A DNA stretch of 64,000 nucleotides, taken from NCBI GenBank assembly GCA_023443315.1, contig JAEZVA010000049.1, positions 19,312 through 83,311 of the forward strand, read 5' to 3'. The translations under genes were made by a program, and so were the position numbers. The notes below the pieces were generated by a model. It saw only the letters and a program-made list of their open reading frames with translations, had not been told where the DNA came from and did no database searches. Positions 7,786 to 15,584 of this stretch are shown here, piece after piece (position 1 is the first letter of the stretch; each line of letters begins with the position of its first letter). The stretch is from Bacillota bacterium. GTDB taxonomy: Bacteria > Bacillota > Clostridia > Oscillospirales > Ruminococcaceae.

Positions 7786-9174
7786 ATGGGCTTTTCTGCA
7801 CAAAACACGGGGTTATGGAATCCCATCATCCAGTTTGGAATCTTAGCGGCAATCCTTGTTGTATCCAACATGCTGCAAAGGCGGGTGCCATTTATCCGCA
7901 AACTGCTAATGCCCACTGCGGTGCTGGGGGGGCTGCTTGCCCTTGCGCTCCGCGGCATCGGAATCATTACGATTGACACCGTTTTTATGGAGAACGTCAC
8001 CTACCACACCATTGCACTTGGTTTCATTGCGCTTGGTCTGCGTATGCCCAAGGCAAGCGAAGTCGCCGAACACAAAAAAGACGGGTTAAAAAGCGGACTG
8101 TTGATTGTGGGTACATATCTGTTGCAGGCGGTAGTCGGGCTTGCCATAATGGGGGTACTCGCGTATACCATTTTCCCCGATTTATTTAAGGCAGCCGGAA
8201 TCCTGCTGCCGATGGCATATGGTCAGGGTCCCGGTCAGGCGAACAACATCGGCACGACCTACGAGACCGGGTACGGCTTTGCAGGCGGTGCAACCTTTGG
8301 GCTTTCGCTTGCTACCATGGGCTTCTTGTGGGCGTGTATCGGCGGCGTTATCTATATGAACTATCTCATCCGCAAGGGCAAACTCACCCTGTCTTCGGGT
8401 AATGTAAAGAGGTCGGAAGTAACGGTAGGGCATTTTCAAGACGAGGGCGAGATTCCGATGTCCGAGTCGGTAGATCGCCTGACGATGCAGCTTGCGATGG
8501 TGCTTCTGGTTTATCTTGCCACCTATCTGGTTTCATGGGGGATTACATCAGGGCTTGCCGCCATTCCTGCGCTAGCAGGGGTCGCCACCACGCTGGGCTC
8601 GCTCATTTGGGGCTTTAACTTTATCATCGGCTCCTTGTTTGCGCTGCTGTTTCGCAACCTGCTGGTAACACTGAAAAAACGCAGCGTAATCAAGCGTCAA
8701 TACCCAAACAACTATCTGCTCAACCGCATTTCGGGTATGATCTTTGATATGATGATTATTGCGAGTATCAGTGCGATTAACATAGACGACCTAGCGGGGA
8801 TGTGGGTGCCGTTTATCCTGCTCAGTACGGTGGGTGGTATTGTTACCCTCATCTACTTAAAGTGGATATGCAAAAGACTGTACCCCGACTATTACCACGA
8901 GGGCTTTTTTGCGATGTACGGTATGATGACCGGCACGGTAAGCACGGGCATCTTGCTGCTGCGGGAGGTCGACCCCCAATACACAACACCGGCAACCTCA
9001 AACCTCATTACCGGCACCAGCTTTGCTATCCTGTTCGGTCTTCCACTACTGATATTTGTGGGGCTTGCGCCCCAATCGGACACCTTGTTCTTTGTCACAA
9101 TTGCAAGCTGTTTGTTGTATGGCATCGGCATTCATTATCTCCTGCTGCGCGGCACAAAAAAGGCGACGAAGTAG
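7786..9174 (+). CDS. sodium/glutamate symporter family (GltS-like)
   Basis: 462-residue integral membrane protein with about 11-12 hydrophobic segments. GltS-family features include the N-terminal LLMPTAVLGGLL segment, MAYGQGPGQANNIG in the first half and MTGTVSTGILLLREVDP in the second, the inverted-repeat pore loops of this superfamily. Likely role: Na+-driven uptake of glutamate or a related acid. Start behind GAGGGGG. It lies 13 bp after the acyltransferase gene and ends before a strong terminator. Confidence 0.85.
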   Translation: MGFSAQNTGLWNPIIQFGILAAILVVSNMLQRRVPFIRKLLMPTAVLGGLLALALRGIGIITIDTVFMENVTYHTIALGFIALGLRMPKASEVAEHKKDGLKSGLLIVGTYLLQAVVGLAIMGVLAYTIFPDLFKAAGILLPMAYGQGPGQANNIGTTYETGYGFAGGATFGLSLATMGFLWACIGGVIYMNYLIRKGKLTLSSGNVKRSEVTVGHFQDEGEIPMSESVDRLTMQLAMVLLVYLATYLVSWGITSGLAAIPALAGVATTLGSLIWGFNFIIGSLFALLFRNLLVTLKKRSVIKRQYPNNYLLNRISGMIFDMMIIASISAINIDDLAGMWVPFILLSTVGGIVTLIYLKWICKRLYPDYYHEGFFAMYGMMTGTVSTGILLLREVDPQYTTPATSNLITGTSFAILFGLPLLIFVGLAPQSDTLFFVTIASCLLYGIGIHYLLLRGTKKATK

Positions 9175-9194
9175 CAGGACGGCAGACATATAAC

Positions 9195-9236
9195 AAACCC
9201 GTGTTCTGCTCCAGTTGGAGCAGAACGCGGGTTTTT
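9195..9236. terminator. terminator between gltS-like gene and the convergent sulfur operon
   Basis: Stem of about 18 bp (AAACCCGTGTTCTGCTCC with its near-complement), 4-base loop, then TTTTT on the plus strand. The A/T flanks suit both directions. Confidence 0.9.
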
Positions 9237-9292
9237 GCAGTTAAAACGGTATAAGACACTTTTTAATGCATGTGCATTCCGGCACGCAACAA

Positions 9293-9736
9293 TCAGATGT
9301 AAAACATCGAGCCGCCATCCTTGCGCCGTACAACATCCTGTGCAATATCATCTAGTGTTACCGCACCGAGGCTGCTTTTTACCGCTTCGTCAAGGGGGGC
9401 AAACACCATCGAGTGCATCGCCTGTTCAATGCTTTCATCGCTTTTGCGCACCGAATCATCCGTCTGTTCAAACAATGATTGCTCGAGTGCGGCAAAGATA
9501 TCAAGCGCCGTTATCGATGTGGGTGCGTTGCTTAAGCGGTACCCGCCCTGCGCGCCCTTAATCGCAGTTACAATCCCCGCGCGTTTGAGCAGAGAAAAAA
9601 CCTGCTCCAAATAGATTTTGGAGATGCCCAGTCGGTTTGCCATGCTGATGACGGTGACGGCTTCGCCGGTATCTGGCTCTAATGCCATCAAGGCCAAAGC
9701 CGCAAGACCGTACCGTCCTCGCGTAGATATTCTCAT
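9293..9736 (-). CDS. Rrf2-family transcriptional regulator (CymR/IscR relative)
   Basis: 147 residues from the ATG at 9736, which has AAGGAG upstream; a longer frame to 9802 lacks support. The N-terminal winged helix (MRISTRGRYGLAAL, then KGAQGGYRLS near 60-70) is classical Rrf2. The stretch that carries three Fe-S cysteines in IscR has none here, so it probably does not bind a cluster and is closer in kind to CymR, the cysteine-metabolism repressor. It is the last gene of an operon with a TtcA-like protein and a cysteine desulfurase. The palindrome at the operon promoter (11886-11900) is a candidate binding site, which would make this an autoregulated sulfur operon. Confidence 0.88.
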   Translation of the reverse strand: MRISTRGRYGLAALALMALEPDTGEAVTVISMANRLGISKIYLEQVFSLLKRAGIVTAIKGAQGGYRLSNAPTSITALDIFAALEQSLFEQTDDSVRKSDESIEQAMHSMVFAPLDEAVKSSLGAVTLDDIAQDVVRRKDGGSMFYI

Positions 9737-9767
9737 ATCGTTTCTCCTTGCCCAGTATAATACTCCG

Positions 9768-10592
9768 CTATTCGTACCGCTCAGTAAAGCTGTGCTTTTC
9801 ACCTTTTATGCGCCAGCCGATGATGGCGTCAAGGTTTACATTGTGCGCGCTCGCAAATATGTTCTTATCCACATTGGGGTTTACGCGTTTTAAGTCCTTT
9901 ATGAGTGCCTTGATTTCCAGACGTTTTGATCCCAGCCCCGCGTCATCCAGCACACAGTGCTCGGTCAGGCGGCACGCGCATCGAATGAATTCAAGCTCGT
10001 TGTACCGCTTCCACGCCAAGATGTCATCCTCCCGCACCATAAACATCGGGCGGATGAGCTGCATGCCGGGAAAGTTTGTGCTGTGCAGCTTTGGCATCAT
10101 GGTTTTAACCTCCGAGCCGTACAGCATGCTCATCAGGGTGGTTTCTATCACATCATCATAGTGGTGACCCAGTGCAATCTTGTTGCAGCCAAGCTCCTGC
10201 GCGCGGCTGTACAGGGTGCCCCTTCGCATACGCGCACAAAGGTAACAGGGGGAACGGTCGGTATCCGCCACAATGTTAAAGATGTCTGAATCAAAGATTT
10301 CAATGGGGATGTGCAGTGCCTGTGCGTTATCTACAATAATCTGCCGGTTTTGCGGGTTATAGCCGGGGTCCATCACCAAAAACCGTGCCGTAAACGGGAA
10401 GTCGCTGTGCCGTTGCAGCTGCTGAAAGCACTTTGCCATCAGCACCGAGTCCTTGCCGCCCGAGATGCACACCGCAATCGCGTCGTTTGGCTCAATCAGC
10501 CCATACTCCTTAATTCCCGCAATAAACTTTAGCCAGATCTCCTTGCGATATTTTTTAATGATGCTTTTTTCAACCAACTCGTATTTTTGCAT
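9768..10592 (-). CDS. TtcA-like PP-loop ATPase (tRNA 2-thiolation type)
   Basis: 274 residues. PP-loop SGGKDS near residue 44 binds ATP to adenylate the target. CYLC (CxxC) in the middle and a further CAC after IR match the positions of the Fe-S ligands of TtcA, which puts 2-thiocytidine at tRNA position 32. GHHYDDVIET is also typical. The ATG at 10592 has GGGAG upstream; an in-frame TTG at 10607 is less likely. It lies between the cysteine desulfurase, its probable sulfur donor, and the Rrf2 regulator. A related sulfur-transfer role on another substrate is possible. Confidence 0.85.
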   Translation of the reverse strand: MQKYELVEKSIIKKYRKEIWLKFIAGIKEYGLIEPNDAIAVCISGGKDSVLMAKCFQQLQRHSDFPFTARFLVMDPGYNPQNRQIIVDNAQALHIPIEIFDSDIFNIVADTDRSPCYLCARMRRGTLYSRAQELGCNKIALGHHYDDVIETTLMSMLYGSEVKTMMPKLHSTNFPGMQLIRPMFMVREDDILAWKRYNELEFIRCACRLTEHCVLDDAGLGSKRLEIKALIKDLKRVNPNVDKNIFASAHNVNLDAIIGWRIKGEKHSFTERYE

Positions 10593-10691
10593 AAACTCTC
10601 CCTGCAAAAGTCAATTACGCTCGGGAAAAGACGATTGTTTGAATTTGAAGAGAACACCTACTAAAGCGAGGGGAGTGCCTATCCTATTCAA

Positions 10692-10697
10692 ATTATA
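10692..10697 (-). promoter_or_regulatory. possible internal -10 box before the TtcA-like gene
   Basis: TATAAT on the minus strand in the 152-base gap between desulfurase and TtcA-like genes. The -35 (TAATAA, 16-bp spacer) is poor. It may allow separate expression of the downstream two genes. Confidence 0.3.
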
Positions 10698-10744
10698 TAA
10701 ACCGTATTGACCTTTATTATTATCACATTAAAGACTGCCGCACA

Positions 10745-11860
10745 TCACAGCGTGCGTAGGTATTCTTTAAACATATGCAGAAACTCGTCGAGCTCCCACT
10801 CGGTGGTCAGATGGCTTAGGCTGATGCGCAGTGTGCTCATCGCCCTTTTGCGGTCGCCAGTAACGGCATACACTGGGCGCGATAGGCTGTTCGGCGCGCA
10901 GCAGGCGGACTTGCTCGCAATGCACACGCCCTGCTCTCCCAGCGCTTGTAACGCCGCCTGCGGCTTTAACCCCAATACGCTGATATTTAGAATAAACGGC
11001 GACGCGTCCTCGGGGGTGTTTATCGTTACGCCATCTACCCAACAAAGCCCGGCGCGCAGCTTGTCGCAAAGATTCTTTACATATTCATAACGGGAAGGGA
11101 GCGCATCAAGTGTGTCCTCCAAGGCGACGGCACACGCAAGGGCAGACGCCGCACTGGGGGTTCCGCTGCGCATGGCAGTGGTGGACTGCCCGCCTAAAAT
11201 CTGCCCCTCCAGCAGTACACCCTGCTTTACCACCAAAAGCCCGCTGCCCGCAAGCCCATAGAATTTATGGGGTGCCGCCGTTAACAGGTCAATGCCGTCA
11301 AGCGAAAAAGGCAGCTTGCCCATTGCCTGCGCGGCGTCTACATGCAAGTGGCAGTGCGCAAGCGGCTTTAATAGGTCTACAATCGGTACCATATCCTGCA
11401 TAATCCCGATTTCGCTGTCCACAAGGCTCAGTGTTACAAGAATGGTGTCGTCTCGCACCAAAGCGGCAAGATGCTCCATATCCACATGCCCGTTCCTTGA
11501 TAGACGCACATAATCGACCTCAAAGCCCTGAGCGCGAAGCTGCTCTAGCGGTCCGAGCACCGAGGCGTGCTCCAGCATGGTGGCAATGATATGCTTACCG
11601 TATTTTTTATACTGCCCCGCAATGCCTTTAATGGCTAGGTTGTTTGATTCACTTGCGCCCGAGGTGTATACAATCTCATCGGGCAAAACCCCAAGCCTGC
11701 GGGCAATCCGCGCAGAAGCATCCTCGTGCAAAAGCCGTTCCTTCACCCCGAGCGGGTGGGTGGAATTCGGGTTTGCAATATGCATTTTTGCCGCATCATA
11801 AAAAGCGTTTAGCACGCGCTCGCTCACCGGCGTATCCGCGGCGTAATCCAGATAAATCAT
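10745..11860 (-). CDS. cysteine desulfurase, NifS/IscS family
   Basis: PLP enzyme that removes sulfur from cysteine as an enzyme-bound persulfide. 371 residues from the ATG at 11860 (AGGA upstream; family start IYLDYAADTPV). Landmarks: SGASESNNLAIKG near 70, HVDAAQAMGK near 200, and PLP lysine in APHKFYGLAGSG. The active-site loop reads SKSACCAPNS, with two adjacent cysteines where SSACS is usual. First gene of the operon with the TtcA-like thiolase and the Rrf2 regulator. It probably supplies tRNA thiolation or Fe-S assembly; no IscU-like scaffold lies beside it. Confidence 0.9.
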   Translation of the reverse strand: MIYLDYAADTPVSERVLNAFYDAAKMHIANPNSTHPLGVKERLLHEDASARIARRLGVLPDEIVYTSGASESNNLAIKGIAGQYKKYGKHIIATMLEHASVLGPLEQLRAQGFEVDYVRLSRNGHVDMEHLAALVRDDTILVTLSLVDSEIGIMQDMVPIVDLLKPLAHCHLHVDAAQAMGKLPFSLDGIDLLTAAPHKFYGLAGSGLLVVKQGVLLEGQILGGQSTTAMRSGTPSAASALACAVALEDTLDALPSRYEYVKNLCDKLRAGLCWVDGVTINTPEDASPFILNISVLGLKPQAALQALGEQGVCIASKSACCAPNSLSRPVYAVTGDRKRAMSTLRISLSHLTTEWELDEFLHMFKEYLRTL

Positions 11861-11885
11861 GTTCACAATCCTAAAATTAAAGATA

Positions 11886-11900
11886 ATACTATAATAGTAT
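11886..11900. promoter_or_regulatory. perfect palindrome over the sulfur-operon promoter (candidate Rrf2 operator)
   Basis: ATACTATAATAGTAT: 6-bp arms around 3 bases. It covers the -10 of the minus-strand promoter, so a bound repressor would block it. The operon encodes its own Rrf2 protein; the pairing is inference. Confidence 0.5.
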
Positions 11901-11919
11901 GATTTTCGCCGATTTACAA
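11891..11919 (-). promoter_or_regulatory. promoter of the cysteine desulfurase operon
   Basis: TTGTAA (11919-11914), 17-bp spacer, TATTAT (11896-11891) on the minus strand, about 30 bases before the ATG. Confidence 0.65.
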
Positions 11920-11933
11920 TGGTTTTATCCCAC

Positions 11934-11962
11934 TTGTCATACAAATGCGGGTTGTGTGATAT
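11934..11962 (+). promoter_or_regulatory. divergent promoter for two small genes
   Basis: TTGTCA (11934-11939), 17-bp spacer, TGATAT (11957-11962), upstream of the ATG at 12006. Confidence 0.5.
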
Positions 11963-12005
11963 CCGCGCCCTGTTTGGGAACGATAAAACAGAGGTGATGA
12001 ACAAG

Positions 12006-12149
12006 ATGTCCTATGTCGACCCCAAGATTCAAACGCAGTTTGAGAGTCTGCCAGTAGAACTTAAAAACGCAATACTCGAGCGTGATGTCAAACTAAACAG
12101 CCTTGCGGATTTGATTTTGGTGCTTGAGGATATTGTGGAGGAAGAGTGA
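12006..12149 (+). CDS. small protein of unknown function (47 aa)
   Basis: Not recognised. The ATG at 12006 has GAGGTG 9 bases upstream; the ATG at 11997 is too close to it. The product begins MSYVDPKIQTQ, is predicted mostly helical, and ends in an acidic EDIVEEE. No signal peptide, membrane helix or cysteine. It has a plausible promoter and is followed after 30 bp by another small gene, with a shared terminator, so the pair is likely an operon. Confidence 0.6.
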   Translation: MSYVDPKIQTQFESLPVELKNAILERDVKLNSLADLILVLEDIVEEE

Positions 12150-12179
12150 CGCAAAAAACATGCCAGAAGGGAGAAACCG

Positions 12180-12395
12180 ATGAACGACCCCAAAAAGAAA
12201 AAGTGGGAATTCCCACTGTATGACGAGGATAGGGTAAGCAACATACTAAACAGCGAAAACGTCGCATCCGCAACCGAATGCACGGGGCTTATCCCATCCG
12301 CGCCGCTTAACGAGGATGAGATGGATTCGTATGCAAACCTTTACAGCGTGCCAAAGGTAAAAAACGAGGTAAACAACGGGTTGCAGCATCCGTAA
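12180..12395 (+). CDS. small protein of unknown function (71 aa)
   Basis: Not recognised. Soluble, charged product beginning MNDPKKKKWEFPLYDED, with no transmembrane segment; likely poorly ordered apart from short helices. AGAAGGGAG precedes the ATG. It follows the 47-residue gene by 30 bp and is followed directly by a terminator. Confidence 0.6.
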   Translation: MNDPKKKKWEFPLYDEDRVSNILNSENVASATECTGLIPSAPLNEDEMDSYANLYSVPKVKNEVNNGLQHP

Positions 12396-12404
12396 TACCG
12401 CCGT

Positions 12405-12441
12405 CAGCCGCCGTCTTTTTTTAAGGCGGCGGCTGTTTCTT
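12405..12441 (+). terminator. terminator after the two small genes
   Basis: CAGCCGCCG pairs with CGGCGGCTG across a T-rich loop, followed by TTTCTT. Confidence 0.8.
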
Positions 12442-12443
12442 GC

Positions 12444-12472
12444 TTGACAGCCACCAGCAAAAACCATACACT
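12444..12472 (+). promoter_or_regulatory. promoter of the dehydrogenase gene
   Basis: TTGACA (12444-12449), 17-bp spacer, TACACT (12467-12472). It leaves a leader of about 100 bases before the ATG at 12578. Confidence 0.7.
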
Positions 12473-12577
12473 AAAAGTAGACTATGCGGGCAGCCGCGTT
12501 TTAGATGACTACACCAGATTTTAGCTGTCGGCGTCAGCCGGTAATCGACCACACGCTTTTAAATTGGGGGATGCACT

Positions 12578-13528
12578 ATGATAAGAAAAAAGGTAAAGAT
12601 AGCAATCGTCGGCGCAGGCGCGGTGGGGACCTCTACCGCATTTGACCTGAGCATACAGGGACTGTGCGACGAGATTGTTCTCGTCGACGTGAATCACAAA
12701 AGGGCGGTTGCCGAAGCGCTGGATATGCAGCACAGCGTTGCGTACCAAACCAGATCGGTTTCCATCCGCGCAGGAGAGTATCAGGACTGCGGTGACGCGG
12801 ACATCATCGTAGTTACGGCGGCAATGCCCTACAAGCCCGGACAGCGCCGACTGGATATGCTCGAAGGCTCAAGGCAGATTACCGAGTCGATCATCCCGCC
12901 CATTATGGAGAGCGGGTTTCGCGGGCTGTTTATTATTGTCACCAATCCGGTAGATATCATATCCTACTATGTCTACCGCTTGTCGGGGCTTCCCGCAAGC
13001 CAGATTATCGGCACCGGCACGGCGCTCGATTCGGCGAGGCTGCGCGGGCTAATTGCATCGGCGATGAGCGTAGATGCCAAAAGTGTGCAGGCATACACAC
13101 TCGGCGAGCACGGTGACTCGCAGTTTGTGCCGTGGAGCAACGTTTCGGTGGGCGGCAAGCAGTTTTACGACATCATTGCCGACAACCCCGAGCGCTTTGG
13201 CAGCCTTGATCTCGATCATTTTGTGCACGAGGTCATCGACCTTGGCTTTCAGATCGGCACGGTAAAGGGCACCACCAACTTTGCAATTGCCGCAACGGTA
13301 GTGGAGATAATTAAGGTTATTCTAAACGACGAAAACCGCGTTATCCCGGTATCTACCTTATTAAGCGGTGAGTATGGCGAAAGCGATGTGTTCGCAGGGG
13401 TTCCCGCGGTGCTGGGGCATCAGGGCGTAAAGGAGATTGTCCGCGCGCGCCTGACCGAAGAGGAGATGTGTCTATTTAAACGCTCGGTGGATGTCATCAG
13501 ACAGTATAACGAAACCCTTGCGCTGTAA
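12578..13528 (+). CDS. L-lactate/malate dehydrogenase family protein with atypical specificity loop
   Basis: 316 residues. NAD-binding GAGAVG near 12-17, TNPVD at 122-126, LDSARLR (150-156, substrate-binding arginine) and GEHGDSQ with catalytic H178. The specificity loop reads MPYKPGQRRLD (83-93). In lactate dehydrogenase the residue before KPG is Gln and in malate dehydrogenase it is Arg; here it is Tyr85. The protein is therefore an NAD-dependent 2-hydroxyacid dehydrogenase whose preferred acid cannot be read from sequence. The start is supported by GGGGG before the ATG. yggS follows after 41 bp and probably shares the transcript. Confidence 0.85.
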   Translation: MIRKKVKIAIVGAGAVGTSTAFDLSIQGLCDEIVLVDVNHKRAVAEALDMQHSVAYQTRSVSIRAGEYQDCGDADIIVVTAAMPYKPGQRRLDMLEGSRQITESIIPPIMESGFRGLFIIVTNPVDIISYYVYRLSGLPASQIIGTGTALDSARLRGLIASAMSVDAKSVQAYTLGEHGDSQFVPWSNVSVGGKQFYDIIADNPERFGSLDLDHFVHEVIDLGFQIGTVKGTTNFAIAATVVEIIKVILNDENRVIPVSTLLSGEYGESDVFAGVPAVLGHQGVKEIVRARLTEEEMCLFKRSVDVIRQYNETLAL

Positions 13529-13569
13529 TCACCTACTCGGTTTTCAATGAACGGTACGGAGGTCTAGCT

Positions 13570-14283
13570 ATGTCGCACCTTGCGCACAATGTAGAAGTGA
13601 TACGGCAAAACATCGCTAACGCCGCCAAAGCGGCGGGCAGAAGCGTACAGGAAGTCACCCTGCTTGCCGCAACCAAAACCCGCGATGCCCAATCGGTTCG
13701 AGAGGTCATTGCCGCGGGCGTTACGACGGTGGGCGAGAACCGTGTGCAGGAGATGACCGAAAAGCTTGCACAAGCAGCGTATCTCGGTGCATCGCTGCAT
13801 TTTATCGGGCAGCTGCAAACCAACAAGGTCAAGCAGGTGGCGGGCAGGGTGGAGCTTATTCATTCGGTAGACTCGCTGCGGCTTGCCGCCGAGATTGAAA
13901 AGGTCGTCGGGCGGCTTTGCGAGAAGCAAAAGACCATAGCGGCGCAGGACGTGCTTGTAGAGGTCAACATCGGCGGGGAGCACTCCAAGGGCGGCATAGA
14001 GCCCCTAGAGCTGCCCGAGTTTTTAGAACAGCTTGCGGGGTTTGCTCACCTGCGGGTGCGGGGCTTGATGTGCATCCCGCCGCCCGCCCAAACACCCGAC
14101 GAAGCGCGCCGTTATTTTGCGGCGATGAAGAACCTGTTTGACCGCAACGTCGGGATGCTGGATGCGTCGGGTGTACCCATCCTTTCCATGGGCATGTCGG
14201 ACGACTACGAGCAGGCGGTAAGCGAGGGCGCTACGCTGGTGCGGGTAGGCACCGCCCTTTTTGGTCCCAGAATCTACACATGA
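13570..14283 (+). CDS. yggS: YggS-family PLP homeostasis protein
   Basis: 237 residues, single-domain alanine-racemase-like TIM barrel that binds PLP but has no known catalytic turnover; it buffers PLP and affects amino-acid pools. The PLP lysine is K36 in LLAATKTR. GENRVQE, HFIGQLQTNK and SMGMSDDYEQAV are the standard family motifs. The ATG follows ACGGAGG. It ends before a bidirectional terminator. Confidence 0.93.
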   Translation: MSHLAHNVEVIRQNIANAAKAAGRSVQEVTLLAATKTRDAQSVREVIAAGVTTVGENRVQEMTEKLAQAAYLGASLHFIGQLQTNKVKQVAGRVELIHSVDSLRLAAEIEKVVGRLCEKQKTIAAQDVLVEVNIGGEHSKGGIEPLELPEFLEQLAGFAHLRVRGLMCIPPPAQTPDEARRYFAAMKNLFDRNVGMLDASGVPILSMGMSDDYEQAVSEGATLVRVGTALFGPRIYT

Positions 14284-14310
14284 TACACGAAAAACAGAAT
14301 ACTTCACAAA

Positions 14311-14340
14311 AAAACAGACCGCCAGTCAGCGGTCTGTTTT
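14311..14340. terminator. bidirectional terminator (yggS and the 39-residue gene)
   Basis: AAAACAGACCGC / GCGGTCTGTTTT with a 6-base loop; A and T runs on both sides. Confidence 0.9.
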
Positions 14341-14354
14341 GGTTTGTATGAATG

Positions 14355-14474
14355 CTAGTCGTCATCCTCTTCCGTCATGCAGCCGGATGAGAATTCAGGC
14401 GAGCACCACCCCTCCTGCTCGGCAAAAGGTTGAAACAGTCTTTCTTCTTCAGTACGGTTCTTATAGTTCAACAT
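14355..14474 (-). CDS. 39-residue acidic protein of unknown function
   Basis: A short gene of 39 codons plus TAG. Its ATG at 14474 sits behind a textbook AGGAGGT, a consensus promoter lies 42 bases further up (14516-14544), and a terminator closes it. The product begins MLNYKNRTEEERLF, has two cysteines (residues 24 and 32) spaced by seven residues, one tryptophan, and ends TEEDDD. No signal or membrane helix. Function unknown. The expression signals make it much more convincing than its length would suggest. Confidence 0.65.
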   Translation of the reverse strand: MLNYKNRTEEERLFQPFAEQEGWCSPEFSSGCMTEEDDD

Positions 14475-14515
14475 ATGGTGCACCTCCTGTAATATAGATA
14501 GGTTTGATTTCTTAT

Positions 14516-14544
14516 ACTATACCACAAAGGTATAGCATTGTCAA
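14516..14544 (-). promoter_or_regulatory. promoter of the 39-residue gene
   Basis: TTGACA (14544-14539), exactly 17 bp, TATAGT (14521-14516) on the minus strand. Confidence 0.8.
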
Positions 14545-14578
14545 CCCTGTTTGTTACACGAGTATGAGGCGGGACGTT

Positions 14579-15496
14579 TTAAACACCATATACCTGCTCG
14601 GTGGCTATAATTAAGCGGGTAATCACATCGTTTACGGGTGTGGCAACACCGTATCGTCTACCCATCTCACACACCGTGCCCCCGAACGACGCTACCTCGG
14701 TTTTGCGAGAAGCCTCCACATCCTGCAGCATCGAGGTCTTGCTCATGGGCGAGAAGGTCTGCATCAGCGTCACAAACTCGCGCGCATCCGCCTCGGTCAG
14801 GTTCACGTTCGCAGCCTTCGCGAGGGCTACGACCTCCATCATTGCGTCAAAAAACAAGCTGCGGGTCTCTGGTGTGCAAAATCCGCTATACGTTGCCCGG
14901 GTTAAGGCGCTTATCTGGTTGCATCCAACGTTAAGCATCCACTTTCGCCAGATGGTGCGAATCATGTCAGGGCACACCTCGGTGCTGATACCAGCGTGGT
15001 TCAGTGTCTCGCTTACCGCCGCAACAAGCGGGGACATGGGGTCGTTTTGCGCATCTCCAAGCTGGATGATGCCATCCTTGGTGGTTATTACGCCCTCGGC
15101 GGTACGCACCGCGTCGATGTAGATGGCAAGCCCGTACAGCACATGGTTGTCCGGGTAGTGCTCCAAGATACGGTCACGCGCAGTAATGCCGTTGAGCACG
15201 GGGAGGATTACGGTGTCTTTCCCCACAACAGCGCGCATATCCCGTGCCGCATCGTCTAGGTGATAATTCTTTACGCACACAAGCACAAGGTCGGCGCAAA
15301 ATCCGTCCTCGCGCGTTGCTACAATACGGGGGAAGAAGGTCTCGCCGTTTAGGGTTATGCCGTCTTGCCTCATGCGCTCGGCTCGTTGCTCGGTTGCGAC
15401 AACGGCAAACGAATTGCCCAAGGCATGGTGCAGGTGACGAGCATAAACCGCGCCGATAGCGCCGGCCCCGATGAGTGCAATGGTTTGAATGTTCAT
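14579..15496 (-). CDS. panE: 2-dehydropantoate 2-reductase family (PanE/ApbA)
   Basis: 305 residues. NADPH-binding GAGAIGAVYA (10-19), the KNYH segment (76-79), and catalytic K185 in IWRKWMLN fit ketopantoate reductase, which makes pantoate for coenzyme A. The C-terminal SKTSMLQDVEASRKTEV is also typical. PanE-like proteins include many paralogs with other 2-keto substrates, and no other pantothenate gene lies beside it, so the exact substrate is inferred. Start behind AGGAG. It is followed on the same strand by the 39-residue gene, which has its own promoter. Confidence 0.85.
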   Translation of the reverse strand: MNIQTIALIGAGAIGAVYARHLHHALGNSFAVVATEQRAERMRQDGITLNGETFFPRIVATREDGFCADLVLVCVKNYHLDDAARDMRAVVGKDTVILPVLNGITARDRILEHYPDNHVLYGLAIYIDAVRTAEGVITTKDGIIQLGDAQNDPMSPLVAAVSETLNHAGISTEVCPDMIRTIWRKWMLNVGCNQISALTRATYSGFCTPETRSLFFDAMMEVVALAKAANVNLTEADAREFVTLMQTFSPMSKTSMLQDVEASRKTEVASFGGTVCEMGRRYGVATPVNDVITRLIIATEQVYGV

Positions 15497-15584
15497 GTTG
15501 TTCTCCTAATTGGTGCAGAATATTTGGTTGACATAATATAATCAATATGAATCGGAGTTGGGTAATAAAGTGTTAAACTTCACG

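Noticed and set aside
11919..12005. Longer N-terminal extension of the 47-residue protein
   Set aside because: It would start inside the divergent promoter region and has no ribosome site; GAGGTG favours the ATG at 12006.
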